Assembly (NCBI RefSeq): GCF_000975035.1 | Contig: NZ_BBRA01000001.1 | Location: 496,001-560,000 of the forward strand | Direction: 5' to 3' | DNA: 64,000 nt | Source: Demequina flava | GTDB taxonomy: Bacteria; Actinomycetota; Actinomycetes; Actinomycetales; Demequinaceae | Part shown: in pieces, positions 9,850-19,778 of the stretch | Layout: the number at the start of each line of letters is the position of its first letter | Position numbering within the stretch: the stretch's first letter is position 1 | Translations under genes and position numbers: made by a program | Notes under the pieces: model-generated | The model's input: the letters and a program-made list of their open reading frames with translations, nothing else | What the model was told of the DNA's origin: nothing | Database searches by the model: none

Positions 9850-9889
9850 TGTTCCGCATCTGCAGGTGTCTTGTGAACTGCCTGTGGAC

Positions 9890-10282
9890 CTACGTCGCTT
9901 CGTCGTCGAAGGGAGATGGAGAGCCCGCGGCAAGAGTGCCGGACTCGCGCTGACGCCCGGTATCCGACAGTCCGGCCGATGCCGTGGTCACCGTGGTAGC
10001 ACCAGCCGCCTTGGCAGACGCGGCCGAGGGCGCCGGGCTCGGTTCCGACAGGGCCTCGCGCACGATGCGGCGAGGATCGTATTGACGAGGGTCGTACTGG
10101 GTCCAGTCCACGTCGTCGCCAACTTCGGACTTGATCTGGTCCTTGCCCTCGTTGACCATGTCGCGGCCGCGGACAATCCACTGACGCAGTTGCTGGGCGT
10201 ATTCGGGCATACGTTCTGGACCGATCACGACAATCGCGATCAGGATCAGAACGAGGAGTTCTCCTCCGTTAATGCCGAACAC
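9890..10282 (-). CDS. tatB: Sec-independent protein translocase subunit TatB
   Basis: 130 aa from a GTG start. One N-terminal helix [32 protein letters not shown] shows the TatA/B signature (short helix, GPERMP hinge, amphipathic helix), followed by a polar, disordered tail. The tail and its position last in the sigE-rseA-htrA-tatB cluster favour TatB over TatA. It starts 23 bases after the htrA stop with no strong ribosome site of its own, so translation may depend on coupling. Confidence 0.9.
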   Translation of the reverse strand: MFGINGGELLVLILIAIVVIGPERMPEYAQQLRQWIVRGRDMVNEGKDQIKSEVGDDVDWTQYDPRQYDPRRIVREALSEPSPAPSAASAKAAGATTVTTASAGLSDTGRQRESGTLAAGSPSPFDDEAT

Positions 10283-10305
10283 AGCATCTATTGTGCCCTG
10301 GGCGG

Positions 10306-11832
10306 CTAACCCTGCTGTGCGTTGAGTGTCGCGGACGAAGCCAAGGACACCGTGATGTCCTGTTCCTCGTTGTCGCGCAACACGGTCAGCACCACTTCAT
10401 CGCCTGGCGCCTGAGCACGGATCGACACGATGAGTTCGTCCACTTGTGTGATGGGACGTCCGTCAATCGCGGTGATGACGTCGCCGGGCTCGATGCCGGC
10501 CTCAGCTGCGGGCGAGCCAGTCGACACTCCGCTGGGGTCGTCGAGAACCTTGACGCCCTCGCCGGTGTACGTGTCGTCGAGCAGCACGCCGATGATCGGG
10601 TAGGTCGCCTGACCGGTCTCGATCAGCTCTTCCGCCGTGCGCTTGGCCTGATTGGACGTGATGGCGAAGCCCAGTCCGATCGATCCTGTGGTGTCGGTCG
10701 CCGTCGACAGCGTTGCGATCGCGGAGTTCACGCCGATGACCTCGCCGTTAGCGTTCAGCAGCGGCCCACCCGAGTTTCCGGGGTTGATCGCGGCGTCCGT
10801 CTGGATTGCATCGATGAAGGCGGGCTCCGTAATTTCGCCCGCGCGCACAGGGCGGTGCAGCGAGGACACGATGCCGGTGGTGACCGTCGCCTCGAGCCCC
10901 AGGGGCGAGCCGACGGCGATGGTCTCGTCGCCCACAACGACCTCGTCGGAGTCGGCGAAGACCAACGGCGTCAGACCCGTCAGTTCGACCTGCAGAACCG
11001 CGATGTCGTAGTCGCCGGTGGCGCCCACGAGTTCAGCCGGGTACTCCGAGCCGTCGGAGAAGATCACGGTGATGGAGTCAGCGCCCTCGACCACGTGGTT
11101 ATTGGTGAGAATGTAGCCGTCCTCGCGGATAACAAAACCGGAACCGGTCGACGAACCGAGCTGTCCGGCGCTTGCCTCAATCGAGACGGTCGACGGCATG
11201 GCCTCCGCTGCGACGGCAGCGACTGAGCCTGCTTCGCGGTCAACGGTCTCGGCGGTCGACGTCGACAGTTGCGCCTGAGGTGGCGCGGTGTACTCGTCGT
11301 ATCCCCACGCACCCAAAACGCCACCGCCGAGGCCAAGGAGCAATGCGCCGGCCGCGATACCAGCGACAGCGCCCTTGCCAACGCGGGCGCGCTTTTCCTT
11401 CTTGGGGGCCGGAGCGGCGGGCGGAGCCACGTAGCCCGAGGCGTCGTACGCGGGCGCCGCAGTTGAGAATGTGCCATCTGCGGCCGGCGCCATCGCGCCA
11501 GGCATGGCGGCGGCTGCGCCGGCTACGGGCACTTGGGTGCGGTCGATCACTTCAGTGTCGTACTGAGGGTCGCTACCGGGGGCCGATGCTTGGGAGCCCG
11601 ACTGCGGGGCGGAGGCACCGTATGCACTTCCCGGGGCGACGGGCGTTCCCGCTGCGGGCGCGCTCTGCGGTTGCGGGGCGCCGTTGTGCGCCTGTCCATA
11701 CTGTGGCTCGCCGGGTTGTGGCTGGCCGGGTTGCGGCTGACCGTCCGGTTGCTGGGCGCTCGCCTGCGACTGGGGGTCGGGCGAGTCGCCGTCACGGCGC
11801 TCGGAAGGGGACGCAAAAGGGTTGTCAGACAT
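10306..11832 (-). CDS. htrA: HtrA/DegP-like membrane-anchored serine protease with PDZ domain
   Basis: 508 aa envelope quality-control protease. Residues 1-160 are a Gln/Pro/Ala-rich cytoplasmic region. A helix at about 160-182 (GIAAGALLLGLGGGVLGAWG) anchors it. The trypsin-like domain (about 205-395) has His in ILTNNHVV, Asp in YDIAVLQV and Ser in NPGNSGGPLL. A PDZ domain (about 410-500) contains PAAEAGIEPGDVITAIDGRP. GAGGAG precedes the ATG. It lies 21 bases after rseA, as in mycobacterial sigE loci, where the protease also helps control the pathway. Confidence 0.95.
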   Translation of the reverse strand: MSDNPFASPSERRDGDSPDPQSQASAQQPDGQPQPGQPQPGEPQYGQAHNGAPQPQSAPAAGTPVAPGSAYGASAPQSGSQASAPGSDPQYDTEVIDRTQVPVAGAAAAMPGAMAPAADGTFSTAAPAYDASGYVAPPAAPAPKKEKRARVGKGAVAGIAAGALLLGLGGGVLGAWGYDEYTAPPQAQLSTSTAETVDREAGSVAAVAAEAMPSTVSIEASAGQLGSSTGSGFVIREDGYILTNNHVVEGADSITVIFSDGSEYPAELVGATGDYDIAVLQVELTGLTPLVFADSDEVVVGDETIAVGSPLGLEATVTTGIVSSLHRPVRAGEITEPAFIDAIQTDAAINPGNSGGPLLNANGEVIGVNSAIATLSTATDTTGSIGLGFAITSNQAKRTAEELIETGQATYPIIGVLLDDTYTGEGVKVLDDPSGVSTGSPAAEAGIEPGDVITAIDGRPITQVDELIVSIRAQAPGDEVVLTVLRDNEEQDITVSLASSATLNAQQG

Positions 11833-11853
11833 GTTGCTCCTCGGGGCGGGGTC

Positions 11854-12696
11854 TCAGTCTCCGGTCAGGACACTTACGATGCGCGCGGCGCCATCGCCCA
11901 CGCGCTCGACAATGCCGGGGGCTCCGGCAGTCGGAAAACTCTCTACTGCTTCGCTCAACGTGGCGGCGGTGCACTCACACGCTGCCGAGGCGACGAAGTC
12001 GCCGGTCTGCCACACCACTCGGAGCGGGTCCTCATTGACGAGATACGCATGCACCTCACCAATGTCGACGGTCGGGAAATGCTCAGCCACGGCATCGGCC
12101 AGGCTGCCTTCCTGTTCGGTCACCACGATGGTGTCGGCACCGGCCAACAACCACAGGACCAAAACTTCGCGATCGCGGGCGTCGCGCACAACGCGCGCCT
12201 CCACCGGGACAAGGTCCGTGGATTCCCACACGGGGTGTGCCCAGCTGGCGAGCTCGTCGCTGCTGCGCATCGAGTTCGATGAAATGTAAGACTCGGCTCC
12301 GGAAGCACTCGTGGCCGCGTCAGCGAACGCCGGCTCGACCTGCTGCGGAGCACCGGCCGCATAGGATCCGACGACGCCTGCAGAGAGCACGACGAGGACC
12401 AGCATCAGGGCAAAAACGGGACGGCGGCTGTGTCCAGAGGCCGCACGAGCGTCTGCTTTGGACTCACGCTGCGCAATCTCGGCCATGCGCTCGCGATCCA
12501 GCAGTTGCTGGGCGAAACTCATATCGATTCCGGCAGGCGATGACTGGAGGGCCTCACGGGCCGCTCGCAGTTCTTCCCACCGGGTACGGCACTCGAGGCA
12601 ACCCTCGATGTGAGCCATAGCATCGGCCGTTTCCTGGGCACCCAAACGGTTGTCCAGCAGATCGTGAACCTTCAGACCAAGGTGTTCTTCCCTCAC
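11854..12696 (-). CDS. rseA: Zinc-finger anti-sigma factor (RseA-like)
   Basis: 280 aa single-pass regulator that should sequester the adjacent ECF sigma factor. The N-terminal ZAS domain carries His29-x3-Cys33-x2-Cys36 (HIEGCLECR). The helix at about 93-114 is VFALMLVLVVLSAGVVGSYAAG. The C-terminal part is extracytoplasmic and Ser/Thr/Glu-rich. Its ATG overlaps the sigE stop by 4 bases (ATGA), so sigma and anti-sigma are made in step. The assignment rests on position plus the ZAS motif; the extracytoplasmic part is too divergent to recognise. Confidence 0.88.
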   Translation of the reverse strand: MREEHLGLKVHDLLDNRLGAQETADAMAHIEGCLECRTRWEELRAAREALQSSPAGIDMSFAQQLLDRERMAEIAQRESKADARAASGHSRRPVFALMLVLVVLSAGVVGSYAAGAPQQVEPAFADAATSASGAESYISSNSMRSSDELASWAHPVWESTDLVPVEARVVRDARDREVLVLWLLAGADTIVVTEQEGSLADAVAEHFPTVDIGEVHAYLVNEDPLRVVWQTGDFVASAACECTAATLSEAVESFPTAGAPGIVERVGDGAARIVSVLTGD

Positions 12697-13283
12697 ACGC
12701 CACCCCGCACCGGCGCACGGTGAGCCAATGACTCACGGAGCTTCGCGCGGGCGCGAGACAGTCGGGACCGGACAGTGCCCATCTTGATGCCGAGTGTGGC
12801 GGCAATCTCCTCGTAGCTCAGGCCTTCGATGTCGGCGAGGACCACGGCGGCGCGGTACTCGGGAGGAAGGTCTGCGAGGGCGGCGATGATGTCATCGCCA
12901 AGGTGGGCCATGTCGAAAGCGTCCTCCGGCTGTCCCGACCGCTCGTGGCGGTCGAAGCTGCTGGACGTGGGCACGGAAACGTCGTCATCGGCCATGAAGT
13001 CGAATCGGATGCGCTTCTTGCGACGCATGCGGTCAAGGAACAGGTTGGTGGTGATGCGGTGCAGCCATCCCTCAAAGGTCCCCGGCTTGTACTGCGACAG
13101 CGAGTTGAACACACGGATGAAGACATCCTGCGTGAGGTCCTCGGCGTCGTGCTGGTTGCCGGTGAGGTGATAGGCCAGGCGGTAGACGCGACCGGAGTGT
13201 TCCTCGACGATGCGCTCCCACGTTAAATCCTGGGGCGTTGTCGTAGGCGCGGCGGAGGCTTCCACGTGCTGTGTCTCAGTCAT
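12693..13283 (-). CDS. sigE: ECF RNA polymerase sigma factor SigE
   Basis: Directs RNA polymerase to envelope-stress promoters. 196 aa from ATG 13283. The frame is open to 13334, but the promoter at 13314-13340 covers that upstream start, while GGAGGAGG lies 11 bases before 13283. Region 2 is WERIVEEHSGRVYRLAYHLTGNQHDAEDLTQDVFIRVF with W..RI..N in GWLHRITTNLFLDRMRR. Region 4 is LPPEYRAAVVLADIEGLSYEEIAATLGIKMGTVRSRLSRARAKLRE. First gene of sigE-rseA-htrA-tatB, divergent from the O-methyltransferase gene, the same layout as in Mycobacterium. Confidence 0.93.
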   Translation of the reverse strand: MTETQHVEASAAPTTTPQDLTWERIVEEHSGRVYRLAYHLTGNQHDAEDLTQDVFIRVFNSLSQYKPGTFEGWLHRITTNLFLDRMRRKKRIRFDFMADDDVSVPTSSSFDRHERSGQPEDAFDMAHLGDDIIAALADLPPEYRAAVVLADIEGLSYEEIAATLGIKMGTVRSRLSRARAKLRESLAHRAPVRGGV

Positions 13284-13313
13284 TTGAGTCTTTGCCTCCT
13301 CCACGTAGCGGTC

Positions 13314-13340
13314 AACGGTTGCCAACAAGAACATGTTCCC
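13314..13340 (-). promoter_or_regulatory. Candidate SigE-type autoregulatory promoter of sigE
   Basis: On the minus strand GGGAACA (-35 box from 13340) and CCGTT (-10 ending at 13314) are separated by 16 bases, close to the mycobacterial SigE/SigH consensus. Transcription would start about 20-25 bases before the ATG at 13283, leaving room for the GGAGGAGG ribosome site. Confidence 0.6.
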
Positions 13341-13414
13341 ACGTGATCCTGGGAGTTTGCTGAGACATAGGTCCTTAGACCCGGACTACGATGCGGTACT
13401 AGAGGAGGCCACAT

Positions 13415-14047
13415 ATGAGCGTCGAAGGCAATAACTGGGCCTATGCCGAGGATTTCCTGCCCGAGGACCGCGTTCTCCTGACCGCGCGTGATCTCGCCGA
13501 GGAGTTGGGCTGTCCACCAATTCTTCCCGGGGCTGGCCAAACACTGCAACTCATCGCGCAGGCCTCTGGCGTGCGATCCGTCGTCGAGATCGGGACCGGT
13601 GCCGGTGTGTCAACGACGTACCTGTTGCGCGGCATGGTCACTGGCGGAGTCGTCACGACGATCGACGTCGAGCCCGAGCATCACAAGGCCGCCAAGCGCA
13701 CTCTCCGCGAAGCTGGCTTTGCCCCCGAGCGGGCACGCATGATCACCGGCCGCGCTCTCGACGTCCTCCCCCGCCTCACCGACGGTGGCTACGACATGGT
13801 GCTCATCGACGCGCGCAAAGTTGAGTACCCACAATACCTCGAACAGGCGCTGCGCCTGGCTCGCGTGGGTGGAATCATCGCGATCGACAATTCGCTGTGG
13901 CACGGCCGCGTCCCGGACCCCGCCCAGCGCGATCAGGAAACCACTGCGATCCGCACCACCCTCAAGTCGGTGCGCGAGAACGAGTCGCTCACCACTGTGC
14001 TGCTGCCGGCCGGCGACGGACTGCTGCTGGCCATCAAGAACGCCTAG
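13415..14047 (+). CDS. SAM-dependent O-methyltransferase
   Basis: 210 aa cytosolic methyltransferase of the class I type (PF01596-like). VVEIGTGAGVSTTYLLRG is motif I (SAM loop), TIDVEPEHHKAAKRTLREAG is motif II, and DMVLIDARKVEYPQYLEQALRLARVGGIIAIDNSLWHG holds the metal-binding Asp and the DN pair of the catechol-O-methyltransferase family. The substrate is unknown. Divergent from sigE, as is the equivalent gene (Rv1220c) in M. tuberculosis. Ribosome site GAGGAGG is upstream, and a perfect-stem terminator follows. Confidence 0.9.
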   Translation: MSVEGNNWAYAEDFLPEDRVLLTARDLAEELGCPPILPGAGQTLQLIAQASGVRSVVEIGTGAGVSTTYLLRGMVTGGVVTTIDVEPEHHKAAKRTLREAGFAPERARMITGRALDVLPRLTDGGYDMVLIDARKVEYPQYLEQALRLARVGGIIAIDNSLWHGRVPDPAQRDQETTAIRTTLKSVRENESLTTVLLPAGDGLLLAIKNA

Positions 14048-14061
14048 AGGCTCCACATACG

Positions 14062-14098
14062 ACAACGACCGCGGCCCCTCGGGGCACGCGGTCGTTGT
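14062..14098. terminator. Bidirectional terminator between O-methyltransferase and DUF3117 genes
   Basis: 12-bp perfect arms ACAACGACCGCG (14062-14073) and CGCGGTCGTTGT (14087-14098), with the loop itself paired as GCCCC/GGGGC. Sits between convergent genes. Confidence 0.85.
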
Positions 14099-14117
14099 TG
14101 TATGAAGTTCGTCGGCG

Positions 14118-14285
14118 TTACTGCAAAGCGCCTGCAAGGGCGTCGCGGAGTTCCGCGACCTCATCTGCATTCACCTCAACGACGAGGCGTCCGCCACCCT
14201 CCAGCGGCACCCGCATCACGTACCCACGGCCCTCCTTTACGACCTCCATGGGGCCGTCGCCGGTACGGGGCTTCATCGCAGCCAT
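14118..14285 (-). CDS. DUF3117 small conserved protein
   Basis: 55 aa, starting MAAMKPRTGDGPMEVV and ending VAELRDALAGALQ. The whole length matches the actinobacterial DUF3117 family (PF11314) of the same size. Function unknown. ATG 14285 is chosen over the longer frame (to 14333) because GGAGAAG precedes it and the family starts exactly there. Stand-alone gene read towards the terminator at 14062-14098. Confidence 0.93.
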   Translation of the reverse strand: MAAMKPRTGDGPMEVVKEGRGYVMRVPLEGGGRLVVEVNADEVAELRDALAGALQ

Positions 14286-14450
14286 ATGTGCTTCTCCTCG
14301 CCAGTGTGCGTCGGCCACGCTGACGCGTGGCACCGCGAACTATTCTACGACGTATCGGACAAGCGTCCCAACTCCCTGTTCAAATGAAGACCGCAGCCTT
14401 TTGTAGAAGTGCCCAAACGGCGGCACGGCCCCCTTTTTCGAGGACAGGGC

Positions 14451-15224
14451 TTACATCGGCTCCGAAGTGGGCGGCGTGGACGGCGCTAGAGGTCTGGTGC
14501 CCTCGCCGCGGGAGTACTCAGAAACTATCCGGACTGCTTCCTCGATGTCATCGGTCACGTGGAACAAGTCCATATCGGTCTCGGACGCCTTTCCATCGGC
14601 GACGACAGAATCGCGCAGCCAATCCACGAGTCCGTCCCAATACTTGTGACCCACGAGCACGACGGGGAACTTTGTAATGGTGCGCGTTTGCACAAGAGTG
14701 AGGGACTCGAAGAGCTCATCCATAGTCCCGAAACCGCCGGGCAGCACGATGAAGCCTTGGGCGTACTTCACGAACATGGTCTTGCGCGCAAAGAAGTATC
14801 GGAAGTTGATGCCCAGGTTCACGTATTGGTTCACGCCTTGCTCGAACGGCAGCTCGATCCCGAGGCCCACCGATACGCCGCCCGCGTCATGGGCACCCTT
14901 GTTGGCCGCTTCCATCACGCCGGGGCCACCGCCGGTAATGACGGCGAAGCCTTCTTCGACGAGTCGCCGTCCCACGGTCTCGCCCTGCACGTAGTCCGTG
15001 GCATCCGGCTTGGTGCGCGCGGATCCAAAGACCGAAACGGCCGGCCCGAGCTCCGCGAGTGCGCCGAAGCCCTCGACGAACTCCGACTGGATGCGCAAGA
15101 CGCGCCAAGGGTCCTCATGAAGCCAATCAGGTTGCTCCTGGCCGCCTAGCAACCGCCCCGACGTCGACTCCTTCGGGATGTTCAGCCCGCGCAGCAGCAC
15201 CGGTCCCTTGCGGTATTCACTCAT
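14451..15224 (-). CDS. LOG family protein (TIGR00730), nucleotide 5'-monophosphate phosphoribohydrolase-like
   Basis: 257 aa Rossmann-fold protein. The family motif PGGFGTMDELFE and the upstream GGGPGVMEAANKGA are both present. LOG proteins release the base from (cytokinin) nucleoside monophosphates; the bacterial substrate is uncertain. Start ATG 15224 is preceded by GGAGG, and the longer open frame upstream lacks family similarity. dapE lies 55 bases upstream on the same strand, so the two may be co-transcribed. Confidence 0.9.
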   Translation of the reverse strand: MSEYRKGPVLLRGLNIPKESTSGRLLGGQEQPDWLHEDPWRVLRIQSEFVEGFGALAELGPAVSVFGSARTKPDATDYVQGETVGRRLVEEGFAVITGGGPGVMEAANKGAHDAGGVSVGLGIELPFEQGVNQYVNLGINFRYFFARKTMFVKYAQGFIVLPGGFGTMDELFESLTLVQTRTITKFPVVLVGHKYWDGLVDWLRDSVVADGKASETDMDLFHVTDDIEEAVRIVSEYSRGEGTRPLAPSTPPTSEPM

Positions 15225-15279
15225 GTTCGCCTCCTGAGGTGAGTTGCCAACGCCGCTCACGCAGGCATCGGCCGGATGG

Positions 15280-16374
15280 TCATTCCGTGAGCCACGCTTC
15301 CAAGCCTGCCCGGCATGCATGAATCTCGGACACTGCGCACTGCTCCTGGTCCGCGTGCGCCAGTTCCGGATCTCCAGGTCCGTAGTTGACGGCGGGGATG
15401 CCCATCTCGCCAAAGCGAGACACATCAGTCCAGCCTTCCTTGGCGCGAGGCTGCCCACCGCCTGCTGCCGACACGGCGGCGGCAAAGGACAGCGCCAAGG
15501 GTGCGTCAAGGCCTGGCCGGCAGGCAGCAGACTCGTCTGTCCACACCAGCGAGTACTCGCCGGTCAGTGTTGCGGCAACGAGCGCTTCGACGTGGTTCTT
15601 GGCGTCATCGAGACTCTTGTTGGGTGCAAAGCGGTAGTTCACGGTCAGCGTCGCCTCATCCGGAATGACGTTGTTGGCGATACCGCCGCGAACGGCGACC
15701 GCGTTGAGGCCCTCGCGGTAGTCGAGGCCATCCACGGTGACGGCGGCCGGGTTATATGCGGACAGGACGGTGAGAAGCGGCGCAAGCCCATGGATCGCAT
15801 TGATGCCCTTCCACGCGCGGGCGCTGTGAGCGGCCTTTCCAGGCACGGTGATTTCACAGCGCAGAGTGCCGTTGCAGCCGCCCTCGATCGCGGCGGAGGT
15901 GGGCTCACACAACACTGCGAAGTCGGCGTGGAACAAGTCCGGGTGGTTGCGGACAAGGCGACCGAGCCCATTCTTGGTCGCGACCACCTCTTCATGGTCG
16001 TAAAACACCCAGGTGATGTCGCGAGTGGGAGCGTCCAGTTGCGCCGCGAGCGACAGCATCACCGCCACCCCGCCGAGCATGTCGACGCTTCCGCGACCCC
16101 ACAGGACGGTTCCATCGGCGTCAAAGCGGCCGGGAACGTTGTCCTTGATCGGGACGGTGTCGAGGTGGCCGGCAATGATGACTCGCTCCGCCGCCCCGGT
16201 CTCGGTCCGCGCCACGATCGCGTCGCCATCGCGGGTGACGCTGAGGTGCCCGTGGACGCTCAGCGCCGCCTCCACGGCGTCGGCGATCGCCTTCTCATCC
16301 CCTGACACCGACGGAATATCGATCAGCTGCGCTGCGAGGCGCTCTACGGCGGAGGCAAGGTCAAGGTGCGGCAT
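15280..16374 (-). CDS. dapE: Succinyl-diaminopimelate desuccinylase
   Basis: Hydrolyses N-succinyl-LL-diaminopimelate in lysine and peptidoglycan precursor synthesis. 364 aa, M20 metallopeptidase fold. IIAGHLDTVP carries the first zinc His/Asp, GRGSVDMLGGVA the bridging Asp, YDHEEV the catalytic Glu, CEPTSAAIEGGCNG another ligand, and VNYGPGDPELAHADQEQ the C-terminal His. The dimerisation domain lies around 175-290. It is divergent from dapD (147 bp apart), the next-but-one step of the same pathway. Confidence 0.94.
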   Translation of the reverse strand: MPHLDLASAVERLAAQLIDIPSVSGDEKAIADAVEAALSVHGHLSVTRDGDAIVARTETGAAERVIIAGHLDTVPIKDNVPGRFDADGTVLWGRGSVDMLGGVAVMLSLAAQLDAPTRDITWVFYDHEEVVATKNGLGRLVRNHPDLFHADFAVLCEPTSAAIEGGCNGTLRCEITVPGKAAHSARAWKGINAIHGLAPLLTVLSAYNPAAVTVDGLDYREGLNAVAVRGGIANNVIPDEATLTVNYRFAPNKSLDDAKNHVEALVAATLTGEYSLVWTDESAACRPGLDAPLALSFAAAVSAAGGGQPRAKEGWTDVSRFGEMGIPAVNYGPGDPELAHADQEQCAVSEIHACRAGLEAWLTE

Positions 16375-16521
16375 CTTTCCAGCCTATCGACGCTGGAGCC
16401 GCGCCCTCCGCACGCCGCGACCGCGGTTCACCGAGTCGTCACGTAGCGAGGCCGCGCGCCAATGCCCCGGGACGCGGGCGACTGAGACCGATGGCATGGC
16501 ACCTCAACTAGTGTTGGGGGC

Positions 16522-17466
16522 ATGACTCGAGCTGCTTACGGATACGGACTTGCCACTTACGACGCGAACGGCGTCGCCCTCGATACTTGGTACCCCAACC
16601 CGGGCCTGGGCTCCGGCCCCACTGGTGATATCCCCGCGGCGATCGCGTCCGCCGAACGCGACGATGAACTCCGTGGCGTCACCGTCCGCGCGCTACGCAC
16701 GGAGATCGACCTCGATACGCCCCCGGCGTCGGTCGAGGACGCCTACCTGCGCCTGCACCTCATCTCCCATCGCAAGGTCCAGCCGCATGGCGTCAACCTT
16801 GACGGCGTCTTTGGCGCTCTCACCAACGTGGTGTGGACCTCAGCTGGCCCGTGCGCCATTGAGGGCTTCGACGCCACCCGCCTGCGGTTCCGAGCAGCCG
16901 GTCAACAGCTCACGGTGTTCGGCATCGACAAGTTCCCGCGCATGGTCGACTATGTCGTTCCCTCGGGCGTGCGCATTGCTGACGCGGACCGTGTCCGTCT
17001 GGGCGCTCACCTGGCGGAAGGCACTACCGTCATGCACGAGGGCTTTGTGAACTTCAACGCCGGCACGCTCGGCCACTCGATGGTCGAGGGACGCATCTCC
17101 GCGGGCGTCGTCGTAGGCGACGGATCCGACGTTGGTGGCGGCGCCTCGATCATGGGAACCCTCTCCGGAGGCGGCAAGGAAGTCATCTCCATTGGCGAAC
17201 GCTCGCTCCTGGGCGCCAACTCAGGTCTGGGCATCCCGCTCGGGGACGACTGCATCGTCGAGGCCGGGCTCTACGTGACCGCTGGCTCCAAGGTCGTGCT
17301 GGTGGGTCAGACCGACGACGAAGGCAAGCCCACGGTCGTCAAGGCCAAGGACCTCGCGGGTCGCGACGGACTGCTGTTCCGCCGCAACTCGGTGACAGGT
17401 GCGCTCGAGGCCGTGATGCGTCAGGGTCAGGGCGTCGAACTCAACGCCGCGCTCCACGCGAACTAA
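16522..17466 (+). CDS. dapD: 2,3,4,5-tetrahydropyridine-2,6-dicarboxylate N-succinyltransferase
   Basis: Adds succinate from succinyl-CoA in the diaminopimelate pathway, 314 aa, the actinobacterial-type DapD. The left-handed beta-helix is recognisable from VRLGAHLAEGTTVMHEGFVNFNAGTLGHSMVEGRISAGVVVG through GGGASIMGTLSGGG, KEVISIGERSLLGANSGLGIPLGD and DCIVEAGLYVTAGSKV. The N-terminal domain (1-140) is the usual cap. The ATG follows a GTGTTGGGGG stretch. One base separates its stop from the next gene's GTG. Confidence 0.95.
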   Translation: MTRAAYGYGLATYDANGVALDTWYPNPGLGSGPTGDIPAAIASAERDDELRGVTVRALRTEIDLDTPPASVEDAYLRLHLISHRKVQPHGVNLDGVFGALTNVVWTSAGPCAIEGFDATRLRFRAAGQQLTVFGIDKFPRMVDYVVPSGVRIADADRVRLGAHLAEGTTVMHEGFVNFNAGTLGHSMVEGRISAGVVVGDGSDVGGGASIMGTLSGGGKEVISIGERSLLGANSGLGIPLGDDCIVEAGLYVTAGSKVVLVGQTDDEGKPTVVKAKDLAGRDGLLFRRNSVTGALEAVMRQGQGVELNAALHAN

Positions 17467-17467
17467 C

Positions 17468-18334
17468 GTGGCAGCTCGCCGTCGCGGACGCGGCGCGAGC
17501 ATCATCGCCCTCGCTCTGATCGTGGCGGTGACAATCGCCGCCATTGTGTGGGTGCCGCGCCTGTGGGAGCGGTACGGGGACGAGTACTTCGCGTCCTCGC
17601 GGTGCACGGTGACTCTTGACGACCGCTCCGACAGCAAAACTGCGGACCAGGCCAACAACATCGGCCTCATCGTGGCCGGGTCAATCCGTTGGGACCTGCC
17701 CGCGCGCGCTGCGACTATTGCCGTGGCCACGGCCATTCAGGAGTCGAGCCTGCGCAACATCGACTACGGCGACCGTGACTCTTTGGGCCTGTTCCAACAG
17801 CGCCCGTCCCAAGGCTGGGGTTCAGAGGAAGAGATCATGGACCCCTATTACGCCACCGACCGCTTCTACGAGGCGCTCATCACGATCGACGGCTGGGAAG
17901 GCATGGACGTCACCGACGCCGCACAGGCCGTGCAGCGCTCGGGCTTCCCGCTTGCCTACGCCGATCATGAGGAGGAGGGCCGCCTGTGGGCGTCTGCGGA
18001 CACCGGTCACGGCGGCTCGGTAGCGTGCGACCTCCCCGATCCTGACGCGCCTACGACAGCCCGAGCGTTCACCGAACGGGTAAACGCGGACTTTGGCGAG
18101 GGCGAGTACACCGTCGAGGTCATCGGCACCGACGACTCCGACACGGTCTTGGCGGTCACGGGAAGCGACGCGCGCGCTGACGCCGCGCTTCAAGAGTGGG
18201 CGGTCACTGTCGCCTCGTACGAGGCCGTCACCTCAGCCGTGAGCCAGACCGATGCTTGGGTCAGGGATGGAGCGGAACCCGCCAGCGCTCTCGACAACGG
18301 CGTGAGGGTCACGATCCGTACGCAAGCCGAGTAG
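17468..18334 (+). CDS. Membrane-anchored or secreted protein with lysozyme-like fold
   Basis: 288 aa from a GTG one base after dapD, so translationally coupled. One N-terminal helix (about 11-30, IIALALIVAVTIAAIVWVP) exports or anchors it. The middle (about 55-160) contains AATIAVATAIQESSLRNIDYGDRDSLGLFQQRPSQGWG, with the catalytic-type Glu and the GLFQQRPSQGW motif of actinobacterial lysozyme/transglycosylase-like proteins. These are often mislabelled 'heavy metal transporter'; nothing here resembles a transporter. The C-terminal 100 residues are unrecognised. Probably acts on peptidoglycan (inference). Confidence 0.78.
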   Translation: MAARRRGRGASIIALALIVAVTIAAIVWVPRLWERYGDEYFASSRCTVTLDDRSDSKTADQANNIGLIVAGSIRWDLPARAATIAVATAIQESSLRNIDYGDRDSLGLFQQRPSQGWGSEEEIMDPYYATDRFYEALITIDGWEGMDVTDAAQAVQRSGFPLAYADHEEEGRLWASADTGHGGSVACDLPDPDAPTTARAFTERVNADFGEGEYTVEVIGTDDSDTVLAVTGSDARADAALQEWAVTVASYEAVTSAVSQTDAWVRDGAEPASALDNGVRVTIRTQAE

Positions 18335-18360
18335 GCATCGGGCCCTCGCCCCCACCATCA

Positions 18361-18416
18361 CAAATGGCTCCATTCGTCTGTTCTAGCTAACTGAAACAGA
18401 TAAATGGAGCCATTTG
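18361..18416. terminator. Large imperfect cruciform between convergent genes
   Basis: CAAATGGCTCCAT (from 18361) pairs with ATGGAGCCATTTG (ending 18416), with an inner TCTGTT/AACAGA pairing. It is AT-richer than its surroundings. Its place between the lysozyme-like gene and gltA fits a bidirectional terminator; there is no classic T-run. Confidence 0.6.
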
Positions 18417-18432
18417 AGGATTAAGCGGGGGG

Positions 18433-19722
<1,290 letters not shown>

Positions 19723-19778
19723 ACTGTGGTTCCTCCGTGCGCCGCAGCGCCTTTGTGTGCGTTCGCTTGGGTGTGAGT

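Noticed and set aside
17468-18334. 'Heavy metal transporter' label for the gene after dapD
   Set aside because: It has one N-terminal helix and a lysozyme-like motif, not a transporter's membrane segments.
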